60,000 nt of DNA from the NCBI GenBank assembly GCA_903813345.2, contig CAIIXF020000011.1:3064571-3124570 (forward strand), written 5' to 3'. Numbering within the stretch: the first letter of the stretch is position 1; each line of letters begins with the position of its first letter. Below, piece by piece: positions 1 through 12,415 of the stretch. The position numbers and the translations under genes were made by a program. The notes beneath the pieces were generated by a model. It was not told the origin of the DNA and did no database searches. It saw only the letters and a list, made by a program, of their open reading frames with translations. This DNA is from Owenia fusiformis (lineage: Eukaryota > Annelida > Polychaeta > Sabellida > Oweniidae).

Positions 1-388
1 TCTAAAACGATATTATTTACATTCTTTCTTCAACTATCATATAACTTGGAACATGGACTTCACTATTGCACCACTGAAGTGTAGCGAATAGCAATATTGA
101 CTCACTCCGAGCACCAAACGTATTAACCTTTTGACTAAGCAGTAGATATACTCAAAAGCGACCTGATTGAAAGCCAAAAGATTCGCGCATGCGCGATCGA
201 GGTAGGGTAGTGTGATATAGTATATCACTATATTGCCCTTCGAAATGGCGTTATTGTAATATTCTTAAGATACACGGATCAACTTTAATCGTTCAACTAT
301 TATATCTGCATCATACCTGGTCCACTGTCGAATCTCGTCTGGAAAATGAACCCCCTTCGCTGATCTTTCTTTTCAATGGATATTAATC
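1..388. other. Unassigned AT-rich sequence
   Basis: No coding exon, RNA gene or clear repeat is visible here. The short open frame at 37-228 on the minus strand has no recognisable domain. Confidence 0.5.
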
Positions 389-710
389 AGATTCCAGGAA
401 AGAGGGCTCAGGTTTTCATACACGAGGGGCTATTCGTTTCGCATAATCGTTGTGGAAACCTTTAATCCCTTGATCACATTTGCCCCGATCCATCGGCCGG
501 CGCCCGGCCGATTGAGCGTTTTGTTGAAATTTGTATTCAATTTTGAACAAAATACTCAATCGACCGGGCGCCATAGTAAAAATCGTAGCAAATGTGATCA
601 AGGCATTAGTGATATTTCTTTTCAAATTACTGTATCAATCAAATTCCAGGAGAGAGGCAAGGTTTTTTATGCACGACGGGCTATTGATTCCGCAAAATTA
701 GTGGTGGTTA
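389..710. repeat. Direct repeat pair flanking a long hairpin
   Basis: A block of about 70-95 bp (around 370-460) recurs diverged at about 620-710. Shared words are ATTCCAGGA, GGTTTT, GGGCTATT and a CGCA step. Between the copies lies an imperfect palindrome at 469-602. Its arms begin CTTGATCACATTTGC and contain CGCCCGG and GATTGAG, and its centre falls near 535. The GC-rich arm (CGGCCGGCGCCCGGCCG on the left) stands out against AT-rich surroundings. This is probably a degenerate mobile element. The open frame at 452-928 runs through the palindrome and is not credible coding sequence. Confidence 0.6.
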
Positions 711-927
711 CTCGATTCGTGTTCTACTATCGTTTTGCTTCGTTCTTCAAGGTTGGTAGAGGTGACGCAGTGACACTGCACACGGATTTCTGTTCAGACA
801 CCGAATATTTCATTACAATCAAAATCCAAAATTTGGCCATGGCTACTCTTAAAGCCAGGGTGCATGTTCGCTTGCAAAATTTCATTCGTACGCACTGCAT
901 CAAATGTGGAATTTCTAGTAATTTCTA

Positions 928-1046
928 GACGTGCTTAGTCGGTCTAGGAACTCCGTGTATCTAGAGATTTCTAGGCGTACTTAGACATGCTTAGAGCTGG
1001 CGTGGACAGAGTGTGACTAGAGTCTAGAAATCTCTAAGCACGCCGT
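928..1046. repeat. Cluster of short inverted and direct motifs (CGTGCTTAGA / AGAGATTTCTAG)
   Basis: Within about 120 bp, variants of CGTGCTTAGA and CTAGAGATTTCTAG recur in both orientations, for example ATTTCTAGGCGTACTTAGAC near 967 and TCTAGAAATCTCTAAGCACG near 1023. They can pair into a hairpin. The pattern resembles the subterminal repeats of a DNA transposon, but I did not find its ends. Confidence 0.4.
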
Positions 1047-1379
1047 GGTTAGACACAAGACAAAATTAGTCGTTATTAAATTGCCATGTGAGATTTTGCG
1101 CTATATATGGAAACATTTAAATTATAATTTACCGCACGTGTTAATATTTCATGTTTTGCTTTAGCTAAATACGGGATATCAAATCAAAAAGAGTATGTTT
1201 TCACTTTATATCCGACTTGAGTCACGAAAAGTACATCGCGACATGGCTTCTTAATTGTTAACTTGTTATAAATTAAGAAGGTCTGTTTAAATGGGTATTT
1301 CCACTAATCAACACCCATCATTTCGCATTGACAAGTACCAGGGCCAAATCCAGCATTTGCTAAGGGGATGACTTTTGAA

Positions 1380-1660
1380 TTATTCCAGGGGTGAGGTCAC
1401 ATTTGATATTTGCTCAAAAATTACACGAAAACTGCTCAAAATGGTGAAAGAATTATTGGCCAGGGGATACAGTATTATTTTAAACTAGACATCTCTGTCG
1501 GCGAGGGGGGGACTAACTTATTCCAGGGGTTGGGTCACATTTGATATTTGTTCAAAATCACACGGAAACTGCTCAAAATGATGAAAGAATAATTGGCCGG
1601 TGGATGCAGTATTATTTTAAACAATACATTACTGTCGGCGAAGGGGAGGGGGGGGCTAAC
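1380..1660. repeat. Tandem duplication of a ~138-bp unit
   Basis: Two copies start with TTATTCCAGGGG at 1380 and 1518, giving a period of 138 bp. Both continue through GGTCACATTTGATATTTG, CTCAAAAT and GTATTATTTTAAAC to a G-rich end. A diverged relative of the same family lies in an intron at about 15782-15949, so this is a dispersed repeat duplicated locally. Confidence 0.75.
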
Positions 1661-3329
1661 ATATAGTTGAAATTACAGAATACACTACCTTAATTTTTGA
1701 TAATCTATAAAAATAATCTTGTCATAAACAACTACTGATTTATATATGTGAACGGATATTTGTAAATTTGGTTTAAAAAGAAACTGAATATAGGGTAAAA
1801 ATGAGGGAGACACAGACGTCGGAAGAGTGGGGATAAAATCTAATCAACACTAAGCTGAGACAGGATTTTCATAAACATATTTGTTGATTGCTCGCGAAAA
1901 CAAAAACAAATTTCAGGGTTCATTGGCATCACACAATATTTGCAAAATGGAGGAGTGCATTTTCCCAGGATTTAAAACAATGCTTTACTTTAAACGTCGC
2001 CCCTCATACTAGCATACACTTTAACTATCGGATTCAGGAGCACCCTGCCCTTGATATATTAATACATAGTTTTCTTGTACCCCTTTTCAAAAATAAAACG
2101 AACTAAATACATAGTAATAATGATCTTGGAATTGATTTCTTTGATCTGTAATCTAGATCACACAATAACTAATTAACTGTTTGATTGCGTTTTGCTTCTT
2201 CAAAGACGGGATACCCTAAATTACCTTGATTACAGCATGGGCTTTCAAGTGAGTCCATGATTGCAGTCTACATAGTCTATAGGCTATTTTTAATTCCTCG
2301 TTATTTTAGTTGTGTATCTCTGAATCCCGGCTCTGATTATCATATACAATTTACTTTAACCAATTTTACCCGTTTTTTGAACTTCAAAACGGTCACATAC
2401 ATATTGGTGGTCCCTAATCATATTAGAACCAATAACAAACAACATAATTAAAAAAAAACATACATACAATACATATTCATCATCTCATCTATTTCTCCGG
2501 TTTGTATCTCCCGGTAATCTTTATGCCTTGAGCCACCCCCCCCCCCTTACAGATACTTTAGATACACTTATTTTCACGCTACTTAATTTGACGAATTTGC
2601 TCAATTTCAAATATTGGCGGCTATTTAATTTGGCGGAATCAGGATTGAAGTTTAATCTTTGTCTATGTTTAGACATGGGCTATCAAAAGATTCTCTTGAA
2701 AGCCCATGGTTTATGTCATTAGGACGGGTATTTACTAAGATATTTTCTGTATTTCTTTTGGGATAATGTATGACATGTTGATGACATGCTCAGTTGACAG
2801 GAAAGGGGGTCCCAGAAGTTTAATTTCTGAAGTGCATTTGACAAAAATTCCAAACTGAAATTTGACCGATTTTAATTTGGCAGATTTTCCGACTTCGTCA
2901 ATCCGTCTAATTAAAACGGGAGCCAAAGTAAGTATCTTCAGTTATATCAATATTATTTTGTATCTATCTGACATTAAAATTTCGAAGAGAGATTCTCCCG
3001 GGGGCATTCGGGATTTCGAACATAATAAACTTAATTTGAAATTGATTCTGAAATTCTGTCAGAATGGAATACATGGACCTGGTTACATGGTTTATCTTAT
3101 TCTAAATGGACAAATAAGATCGCAGGGGCAGGAAACTCCCCCGTAGTTGACATTTTGTTCATATAAAAGGCATTTGCATTAATCCTTTTGATAACTTTCT
3201 TTCGCAGTTAGTCTCTTGACCCGAAACATTCTGGCTACAACAATACAATTGAGTTTTAGAGAAAAAAGTGTGACTAACCACCCTAAGAGGAACGTTGGAG
3301 CTTTTTAAGACCACATTAAGCCCCGACTT
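1661..3329. other. Unassigned intergenic sequence
   Basis: No gene is seen. There is a poly-C run near 2535-2546. Stretches near 2600-2650 and 2860-2890 (AATTTGGCGGAAT, AATTTGGCAGATT) resemble the interior of the MITE at 32096-32586. That suggests a decayed copy of the same family. Confidence 0.4.
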
Positions 3330-3625
3330 TAACTAACATCCCCCGGTAACATCCTAACCCATGTTAAAGCCAAGCTTTTCCAGGATATCTTCAATCAATC
3401 CTCAACCCCTGTTAAAGACCCATTTTACAGGGTGTCTACACCGGGGCCTACCCCCTTGACCCTCGTTAAAATCCTACTTTTGAAGGTAACATACCCCTTC
3501 AACCTCCCTTCAAAACCCTACCTGTACAGGGTACCTACCCCTAAATCCCATGTTAAAGCCCTTATATTTGCCTGGTACATACATACCCCCTCCCTCTCAA
3601 GCCGTACTTTTGCTGTTCCCCACAG
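3330..3625. repeat. Degenerate C-rich minisatellite
   Basis: About five or six diverged units of roughly 45-65 bp share the plan CCATGTTAAAGCCC, then TTTACAGGGTA, then CTACCCCT. The units vary in length and sequence, so the array is old. The + strand is visibly C-rich compared with its flanks. Confidence 0.55.
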
Positions 3626-4576
3626 CTGAATTCATTTGTGAACTATTATTTTGCTATAATGAATCCTGGTGGATGTGATATCTGTAAAATATACAAAATG
3701 TACATTATATATGCGGTCTGGGGTGTGAGGAGGTTCATTTAAAACAATAATTTGGGGGGGGTCTCACTTTTGACAATCGGAGACAAAGGTCTCAAATTTG
3801 TTAAACAAAGCATGGAATGCCCATGAACCAATTATGAATATTATCAAATGAAAACAAAATATTAATTCCTTATAATCCAAATACTTCCTTGTTTTTATAA
3901 CTGCAAAACCACCTTGATTACAGAAAATATGCCGTGGAGTAGTCTAGAAATAGTTTTTCAAGCTTAGGACCTATAGCCATTTATCATGTGGGTCGACACT
4001 GTTTATTTATTTGCATAGATATGTTACTGGCCTTGGGGAGGCACACGATGCCTTCTAGCAATTTCAGATTTGTATTGTTTGAACTTCTATTTTGTTTAAT
4101 GCACACTTCTGATAACCATATCAAATCATTTGAATCATACATAATTTGCACGAGTCTTAGGTTTGAATGAATTAAAATGACGTAAGCTTAGCGTAAAATT
4201 TTTGAAAAAAGCCTATCAAAAGACGAATTGTTTTTTGAATACTTTGCGAGGAAATCAATATTGATGTACCGTATTGAAGTCATAAAAAACAGCTTCGAGA
4301 TGTCAGCCCGAAGACTATCTCCCGGTTCAAATTTCCGTCCTTACATAACAGTGTTGTTGGTGGGAAGAGGAAATCGAGTATGTATTGATCTAGTTAATTA
4401 GTGATTACAGATAGATTAAAGGAAAGGTGACTTGAAAGTGAATTCTCAGAATTGAGAATTCTGATTGTAATCAAAACTATATGAATTGATACTAATCGCA
4501 CGGACATGGACTAGTATTTTGAATCATTTCATATCCTATCCAACAGCAAGTGAAATCAAATGATCAAGCTACTTAT
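3626..4576. other. Unassigned intergenic sequence
   Basis: Nothing coding is visible. A small perfect palindrome of the form GAATTCTC...GAGAATTC lies near 4441-4462, just before the large satellite. Confidence 0.4.
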
Positions 4577-7500
4577 ATAGTTTGCAAGTGCTGCCTTGTG
4601 GTTTGAGAATGCTGCCTTGTAGTTTGAGAATGCTGCCTTGTAGTTTGAGAATGCTGCCTCGAGGCTTCAGTTCATGCTTAGAACACTATATATGAGTTAC
4701 ATTATAGTTTGCAAGTGCCGCTGTTTGGTTTGAAAATGCTGCCATGTAGTTTGAGAATGCTGCCTTGTAGTTTGAGAATGCTGCCTTGTGGTTATACAAC
4801 TCTGCCTTGAGGTTTCAATTTATGCTTAGAACACTATATATGAGTTACATTATAGTTTGCAAGTGCCGCCTTGTGGCTTGAGAATGCTGCCTTGTAGTTT
4901 GAGAATGCTGCCTTGTGGTTATACTACTCTGCCTTGAGGTTTCAATTCATGCTTAGAACACTATATATGAGTTACATTATAGTTTGCAAGTGCCGCCTTG
5001 TGGCTTGAGAATGCTGCCTTGTAGTTTGAGAATGCTGCCTTGTGGTTATACAACTCTGCCTTGAAGTTTCAATTCATACTTAGAACACTATATATGAGTT
5101 ACATTGTAGTTTGCAAGTGCCGCCTTGTGGTTTGAAAATGCTGTCATGTAGTTTGAGAATGCTGCCTTGGAGTTTGAGAATGCTGCCTTGTGGTTATACA
5201 ACTCTGCCTTGAGGTTTCAATTTATGCTTAGAACACTATATATGAGTTACATTATAGTTTGCAAGAGCCGCCTTGTGGTTTGAGAATGCTGCCTTGTAGT
5301 TTGAGAATGATGCCTTGTGGTTATACAGCTCTGCCTTGAGGTTTCAATTTATGCTTAGAACACTATATATGAGTAACATTATAGTTTGCAAGTGCCACCT
5401 TGTGGTTATACTACTCTGCCTTGAGGTTTCAATTTATGCTTAGAACACTATATATGAGTTACATTATAGTTTGCAAGTACTGCCTTGTGGTTTGAGAATG
5501 CTGCCTTGTAGTTTGAGAATGCTGCCTTATAGTTTGAGAATGCAGCCTTGAGGTTTCAATTCATGCTTAGAACACTATATATGAGTTACATTATAGTTTG
5601 CAAGTGCCGCCTTGTGGTTTGAAAATGCTGCCATGTAGTTTGAGAATGCTGCCTTGTAGTTTGAGAATCATGCCTTGTGGTTAGAACACTATATATGAGT
5701 TACATTATAGTTTGCAAGTGCCGCCTTGTGGTTATACTACTCTGCCTTGTGGTTTTAATTATGCTTAGAACACTATATATGAGTTATATTATAGTTTGCA
5801 AGTGCCGCCTTGTGGTTTGAGAATGCTGCCTTGTAGTTTGAGAATGCTGCCTTGTGGTTATACTACTCTGCCTTGCCTAATTTAATTATGCTTAGAACAC
5901 TATATATGAGTTATATTATAGTTTGCAAGTGCCGCCTTGTGGTTTGAGAATGCTGCCTTGTAGTTTGAGAATGCTGCCTTGTGGCTATACTACTCTGCCT
6001 TGCCTAATTTAATTATGCTTAGAACACTATATATGAGTTATATTATAGTTTGCAAGTGCCGCCTTGTGGTTTGAAAATGCTGCCATGTAGTTTGAGAATG
6101 CTGCCTTGGAGTTTGAGAATGCTGCCTTGTGGTTATACAACTCTGCCTTGAGGTTTCAATTTATGCTTTAGAACACTATATATGAGTTACATTATAGTTT
6201 GCAAGAGCCGCCTTGTGGTTTGAGAATGCTGCCTTGTAGTTTGAGAATGATGCCTTGTGGTTATACAGCTCTGCCTTGAGGTTTCAATTTATGCTTAGAA
6301 CACTATATATGAGTAACATTATAGTTTGCAAGTGCCACCTTGTGGTTATACTACTCTGCCTTGAGGTTTCAATTTATGCTTAGAACACTATATATGAGTT
6401 ACATTATAGTTTGCAAGTACTGCCTTGTGGTTTGAGAATGCTGCCTTGTAGTTTGAGAATGCTGCCTTATAGTTTGAGAATGCAGCCTTGAGGTTTCAAT
6501 TCATGCTTAGAACACTATATATGAGTTACATTATAGTTTGCAAGTGCCGCCTTGTGGTTTGAAAATGCTGCCATGTAGTTTGAGAATGCTGCCTTGTAGT
6601 TTGAGAATGCTGCCTTGTGGTTATACAACTCTGCCTTGAGGTTTCAATTCATACTTAGAACACTATATATGAGTTACATTGTAGTTTGCAAGTGCCGCCT
6701 TGTGGTTTGAAAATGCTGCCATGTAGTTTGAGAATGCTGCCTTGGAGTTTGAGAATGCTGCCTTGTGGTTATACAACTCTGCCTTGAGGTTTCAATTTAT
6801 GCTTAGAACACTATATATGAGTTACATTATAGTTTGCAAGAGCCGCCTTGTGGTTTGAGAATGCTGCCTTGTAGTTTGAGAATGATGCCTTGTGGTTATA
6901 CAGCTCTGCCTTGAGGTTTCAATTTATGCTTAGAACACTATATATGAGTAACATTATAGTTTGCAAGTGCCACCTTGTGGTTATACTACTCTGCCTTGAG
7001 GTTTCAATTTATGCTTAGAACACTATATATGAGTTACATTATAGTTTGCAAGTACTGCCTTGTGGTTTGAGAATGCTGCCTTGTAGTTTGAGAATGCTGC
7101 CTTATAGTTTGAGAATGCAGCCTTGAGGTTTCAATTCATGCTTAGAACACTATATATGAGTTACATTATAGTTTGCAAGTGCCGCCTTGTGGTTTGAAAA
7201 TGCTGCCATGTAGTTTGAGAATGCTGCCTTGTAGTTTGAGAATGCTGCCTTGTGGTTATACAACTCTGCCTTGAGGTTTCAATTTATGCTTAGAACACTA
7301 TATATGAGTTACATTATAGTTTGCAAGTGCCGCCTTGTGGTTTGAGAATACTGCCTTGTAGATTGAGAATGCTGCCTTGTAGTTTGAGAATGCTGCCTTG
7401 TGGTTATACTACTCTGCCTTGTGGTTTTAATTATGCTTGGAACACTATATATGAGTTATATTATAGTTTGCAAGTGCCGCCTTGTGGTTTGAGAATGCTG

Positions 7501-9935
7501 CCTTGTAGTTTGAGAATGCTGCCTTGTGGTTATACAACTCTGCCTATGAGTTATATTATAGTTTGTAAGTGCCGCCTTGTAGTTTGAGAATGTTGCCTTG
7601 TAGTTTGAGAATGCTGCCTTGAGGTTTCAATTCATGCTTAGAACACTATATATGAGTTACATTATAGTTTGCAAGTGCCGCCTTGTGGTTTGAAAATGCT
7701 GCCATGTAGTTTGAGAATGCTGCCTTGTAGTTTGAGAATGCTGCCTTGTGGTTATACAACTCTGCCTTGAGGTTTCAATTTATGCTTAGAACACTATATA
7801 TGAGTTACATTATAGTTTGCAAGTGCCGCCTTGTGGTTTGAGAATACTGCCTTGTAGTTTGAGAATGCTGCCTTGTAGTTTGAGAATGATGCCTTGTGGT
7901 TATACTACTCTACCTTGTGGTTTTAATTATGCTTGGAACAATATATATATGAGTTATATTATACTTTGCAAGTGTCGCCTTGTGGTTTGAGAATGCTGCC
8001 TTGTAGTTTGAGAATGCTGCCTTGTGGTTATACAACTCTGCCTTGAGGTTTCAATTTATGCTTAGAACACTATATATGAGTTACATTATAGTTTGCAAGT
8101 GCCGCCTTGTGGTTTGAGAATGCTGCATTGTAGTTTGAGAATGCAGCCTTGTGGTTATACTACTCTGCCTTGAGGTTTCAATTCATGCTCAGAACATTAT
8201 ACATGAGCTGCATTATAGTTTGCAAATGCCGCCTTGTAGTTTGAGAATGCTGCCTTGTAGTTCGTGAATGCTGCCTTGTGGTTAGAACACTATATATGAG
8301 TTACATTATAGTTTGCAAGTGCCGCCTTGTGGTTATACTACTCTGCCTTGTGGTGTTAATTATGCTTAGAACACTATATATGAGTTATATTATAGTTTGC
8401 AAGTGCCGCCTTGTGGTTTGAGAATGCTGCCTTGTAGTTTGAGAATGCTGCCTTGTGGTTATACTACTCTGCCTTGCCTAATTTAATTATACTTAGAACA
8501 CTATATATGAGTTATATTATAGTTTGCAAGTGCCGCCTTGTGGTTTGAGAATGCTGCCTTGTAGTTTGAGAATGCTGCCTTGTGGCTATACTACTCTGCC
8601 TTGCCTTGTGGTTTTAATTATGCTTGGAACACTATATATGAGTTGTATTATACTTTGCAAGTGCCGCCTTGTGGTTTGAGAATGCTGCCTTGTAGTTTGA
8701 GAATGCTGCATTGTGGTTATATATGAGTTATATTATAGTTTGCAAGTGCCGCTTTGTGGCTTGAGAATGCTGCCTTGTAGTTTGAGAATGCTGCCTTGTG
8801 GTTATACTACTCTGCCTTGTGGTTTTAATTATGCTTTGAACACTATATATGAGTTATATTATAGTTTGCAAGTGCCGCCTTGTAGTTTGAGAATGCTGCC
8901 TTGTAGTTTGGGAATGCTGCCTTGTGGTTATACAACTCTGCCTTGAGGTTTCAATTTATGCTTAGAACACTATATATGAGTTACATTATAGTTTGCAAGT
9001 GCCGCCTTGTGGTTTGAGAATGCTGCCTTGTAGTTTGAGAATGCAGCCTTGTGGTTATACTACTCTGCCTTGAGGTTTCAATTCATGCTCAGAACATTAT
9101 ACATGAGCTGCATTATAGTTTGCAAATGCCGCCTTGTAGTTTGAGAATGCTGCCTTGTAGTTCGTGAATGCTGCCTTGTGGTTAGAACACTATATATGAG
9201 TTACATTATAGTTTGCAAGTGCCGCCTTGTGGTTATACTACTCTGCCTTGTGGTTTTAATTATGCTTAGAACACTATATGAGTTATTTTATAGTTTGCAA
9301 GTGCCGCCTTGTGGTTTGAGAATGCTGCCTTGTAGTTTGAGAATGCTGCCTTGTGGTTATACTACTCTGCCTTGCCTAATTTAATGATGAGTTATATTAT
9401 AGTTTGCAAGTGCCGCCTTGTGGTTTGAGAATGCTGCCTTGTAGTTTGAGAATGCTGCCTTGTGGCTATACTACTCTGCCTTGCCTTGTGGTTTTAATTA
9501 TGCTTGGAACACTATATATGAGTTGTATTATACTTTGCAAGTGCCGCCTTGTGGTTTGAGAATGCTGCCTTGTAGTTTGAGAATGCTGCATTGTGGTTAT
9601 ATATGAGTTATATTATAGTTTGCAAGTGCCGCTTTGTGGCTTGAGAATGCTGCCTTGTAGTTTGAGAATGCTGCCTTGTGGTTATACTACTCTGCCTTGT
9701 GGTTTTAATTATGCTTTGAACACTATATATGAGTTATATTATAGTTTGCAAGTGCCGCCTTGTAGTTTGAGAATGCTGCCTTGTAGTTTGGGAATGCTGC
9801 CTTGTGGTTTTAATTATGCTTAGAACACTATATAAGAGTTACATTATAGTGCCGCTTTGTGGTTTGAGAATATCGCCTTGTAGTTGTGAATTTTTGCTTA
9901 GAACACTATATATGAGTTTTCATTATAGTTTTCAA
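4577..9935. repeat. Large nested satellite (21-bp subunit within ~127-bp unit)
   Basis: About 5.4 kb consists of one tandem family. The 21-bp subunit is TTTGAGAATGCTGCCTTGTAG. It is embedded in a longer unit running from TTTGCAAGTGCCGCCTTGTGG through the subunits, GGTTATACTACTCTGCCTTG and CTTAGAACACTATATATGAG to TTACATTATAG. Measured at GAACACTATATATG, successive units start at 4681, 4829, 4956, 5083, 5231, 5358 and 5443. The spacings are 148, 127, 127, 148, 127 and 85, so they differ by whole 21-bp subunits. Longer blocks are also duplicated: the GCAAGAGCCGCC variant recurs at 5261, 6201 and 6836, and a variant at 8181 recurs exactly 900 bp later at 9081. Open frames inside it (7321, 8713, 9178 and 9593) are repeat translations: 127 is not a multiple of three, so the frame shifts every unit. 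Confidence 0.95.
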
Positions 9936-10310
9936 AATCAAATTCGCAAAACGTGAAATAAGTGTTAAATATTAATTCCAGTACAGTTTGTGTTCTTTTA
10001 CTAACAGAAAATAGATTTCAGATTTCAGATTGAAGACCTTTATTGTATGTTCTTTACATTTGAAAATACAAAGCATTATTATGAACTAAAATTAACTATT
10101 AACAGTTCATATGGATAACATGTACTATACTGTGTTACATCATGTATAATTCTAATAATATTGTCACATACATAGGAAAATCTATATTTGACCTGTTTAA
10201 TATTCAGATAAATACAATAAATATGATTTACAGATGTAATGTTGCATTATGTTCTTGCCTTTCTTAGTTGTCCAGATTACATACATGTAGGTATATTATA
10301 TATAGAATAA
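9936..10310. other. Unassigned AT-rich flank of the satellite
   Basis: AT-rich sequence without a recognisable gene or repeat beyond short homopolymer runs. Confidence 0.4.
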
Positions 10311-10440
10311 ACTGTTTTTCATACAATTATGACATCACAATATACAGGTACATTGTACGGGTAAACTTTGAATAAAAGAATTAATTATGATTTTACCTTT
10401 ACCTGTATATTGTGATGTGTGTTAATGTATGAAAAACTGT
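10311..10440. repeat. Inverted repeat / MITE-like hairpin
   Basis: The left arm starts ACTGTTTTTCATAC and includes ATCACAATATACAGGTA. The right arm includes TACCTGTATATTGTGAT and ends GTATGAAAAACTGT. The arms are about 45-50 bp with a few small indels, around an AT-rich loop. Confidence 0.75.
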
Positions 10441-10536
10441 CTACCTGATGAAGATTTTATTTTGTTTTTATTGCAAATACGTTCTTATTGCAATTATACA
10501 TTATTTTTAACAACAAAACCCTTCTTATTTTCACCC

Positions 10537-10590
10537 TGAGTCTCATTTAAAATCTAAAGTTAGTTTTGTTAAGATTTTAAATGAGCTCAG
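10537..10590. repeat. Short hairpin
   Basis: CTGAG(T)CTCATTTAAAATCT pairs with AGATTTTAAATGAGCTCAG across a 15-nt loop. The left arm has one extra base. It could be a structured RNA or a transposon relic; nothing decides between them. Confidence 0.55.
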
Positions 10591-10937
10591 TGACATTTGA
10601 AGTACAAAAACAATGTCGTGCATTATAAAAACAACAAGTCTGTCAACCACGGTTGTCTCCCGGTTATCTTGTTGATGAATGAATTTGCTTACTTGATGAA
10701 TTAAAATGTGCATCTGTTAAAAGTGTATTAGGTATCCGGGATTAGGTATATGTTCTCTAAAGTGATAAGAAAATATGTATGCGCAAGGGCTCATACGAAT
10801 CAGAGGAATTATTAAAGTATTTCAATTAAACACTCATGAATATGTTGGTCTGTCATGGCGGATTTTAACTAAGATATAAATGTACATTGGTTATGTATTA
10901 AGTTTCTACATAGTGTATGTTATCGCAAATTGTACTG

Positions 10938-11138
10938 TTGTGCGAAGAGCGTGCAAAGAGATTTCAATAATTAGTCACAACGCGTGCAAAGACTTTTGTT
11001 ACAGTCTTTACACGTCTATACACTGTGTACCAAGAGGTGTAAAGGCGTGTCACGAGTTGAATTCGTCGCGTGCCAAGAGGTGTCAAAACTAGGAACGCCT
11101 ATACACGCGGCGTGTCAAGAGCCGTATCTAGACGTGTC
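10938..11138. repeat. Cluster of CGTGTCAAGA-like motifs with hairpins
   Basis: Variants of CGTGCAAAGA, CGTGTCAAGA and GTGCCAAGAGGTGT recur about eight times in 200 bp. CGTGCAAAGAC at 10983 pairs with GTCTTTACACG at 11004. The layout is like the motif cluster at 928-1046 and may be subterminal transposon repeats. The two overlapping short open frames here are not credible genes. Confidence 0.4.
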
Positions 11139-11474
11139 AAGTTTTGGAATTCCATTTTTCACGCAGTGACGTTTGCTCAATTTTCCTCAGTACGCGTACG
11201 ATTTTCCATTCGTTAGTATGTTTGTTCGTACTTACCATACGTACCGTTCGTAAGGTCGTTTTGACGTTACTATGAATACTGTCTATAGTCTTTTTTACAG
11301 ATTATATATTGTTCTAATGTAAAACGAGGAATTGCAAAACACTAAAATAGTTTAAGTCATTCTAACATATAAATGAATAAATTTTATTCAGTTTACTTCA
11401 CGAAAATAAAAAAGACTGGCAAAATGTTGATACATTGATTACATAAATGTTTGTATTTTTTAAGAAAATGACCT

Positions 11475-11948
11475 CTGTTACACAGGCCAGTTAAAATGCT
11501 GAACGTTACGAAGCATTTTGACAAAAAGCTTCGTAACGAAGCAATATTTGGCCAGTGTAACACCTCAGCCTTCGCTAGAAAAGCTTAGCTGATAACGAAG
11601 CAATTGAGTAGAAAATTCAACGAAGGTTAGGTCCCAACGAAGCTTTTTTGCCGGGTAGGGTAGGGTAGAGTAGGGTAACAGGTAGCTTCGCTAGAAAATG
11701 CTTAGTTGGGGATTTGCGCGTGCGTGCATATCTCCACCTTCCTGTCTTCTGTTAATTAAAATTAATCATGCCTCCAAAGAAACATACGGAAAAAATGCGC
11801 AACTAAGCATTTTAAGTGCAGTGTAACACCAGATAATTGCTTCGTCAGTGAAAATTCGTTGGATAAAGCCAGTGTGGACAAAAAATTTTCGCCAACCTTC
11901 GTTACGAAAATGCTTCGTTAGACTCAACCCAGCAGTGTAACAGGTACC
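11475..11948. mobile_element. hAT-like MITE with repeated GTTACGAAGC motifs
   Basis: The left end reads CTGTTACACAGGCC. The right end reads GTGTAACAGGTACC, the inverse of CTGTTACAC with five extra bases outside. Both sides are flanked by AATGACCT (11467-11474 and 11949-11956), an apparent 8-bp target duplication of the length typical of hAT elements. Inside, GTTACGAAGC/GCTTCGTAAC, AGTGTAACAC and AAATGCTTAG recur in both orientations. No transposase frame is present, so it is non-autonomous. The five unmatched terminal bases weaken the boundary call. Confidence 0.6.
11653..11675 (+). other. Possible G-quadruplex tract
   Basis: Four GGG runs occur within 23 bp as GGGTAGGGTAGGGTAGAGTA followed by GGG, inside the MITE. 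Short 2-7-nt loops fit a parallel G4. It also looks like a short run of GGGTA repeats. Confidence 0.45.
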
Positions 11949-12415
11949 AATGACCTTGAAATTATAGCTGATGAACGTAAATAGCTTTAATTTAAATAGT
12001 TTTATAGCAGTTATCCCCGGGATAGAAATATAATACAAATATAACACGCCTAAGTGCAGGGTTAACCTCCCTAATGTCTCACGTCTCCTGTGTTGGCATA
12101 CACAATTTTAACGAACAGATATTTTCAATTTCAACATTTAATTGCATTTAGAGATCTTTAAAAATAAATTATAGGCTTTTTATCTAAATGTATTTAATAT
12201 CAACATAATCATTGCATAATCATTGACAAGATAGAGGGAAATGCAAACTAAAACACAATTTATGAGATCATATGTTATTAAACGGCGATACAGTCTGTTG
12301 ATCATACGTTCGATATATACTCAAACGTAATATACAATTCTAAACATTATATGTCGGAACATCCTTTCTTATTTCTGTGCATTGCGATTGAGGACCTTGA
12401 TCAACGCACATAACC

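Noticed and set aside
452-928. 158-residue open frame on the + strand
   Set aside because: It runs through a long palindrome and a direct repeat and has no domain. The reverse strand is also open over much of the same palindrome.
4318-4340. tRNA T-loop-like CCCGGTTCAAATTTCCG
   Set aside because: No matching acceptor, D or anticodon arms could be built around it.
7321-9823. Open frames encoding PCGLRMLPCSLRMLPCGYT-type repeats
   Set aside because: They are translations of the satellite. The 21-bp subunit keeps frame but the 127-bp unit does not, so frames break each unit, and no splice or start context supports them.
4577-9935. CRISPR array
   Set aside because: Repeats are contiguous and nested with no unique spacers, and the surrounding DNA is clearly eukaryotic.
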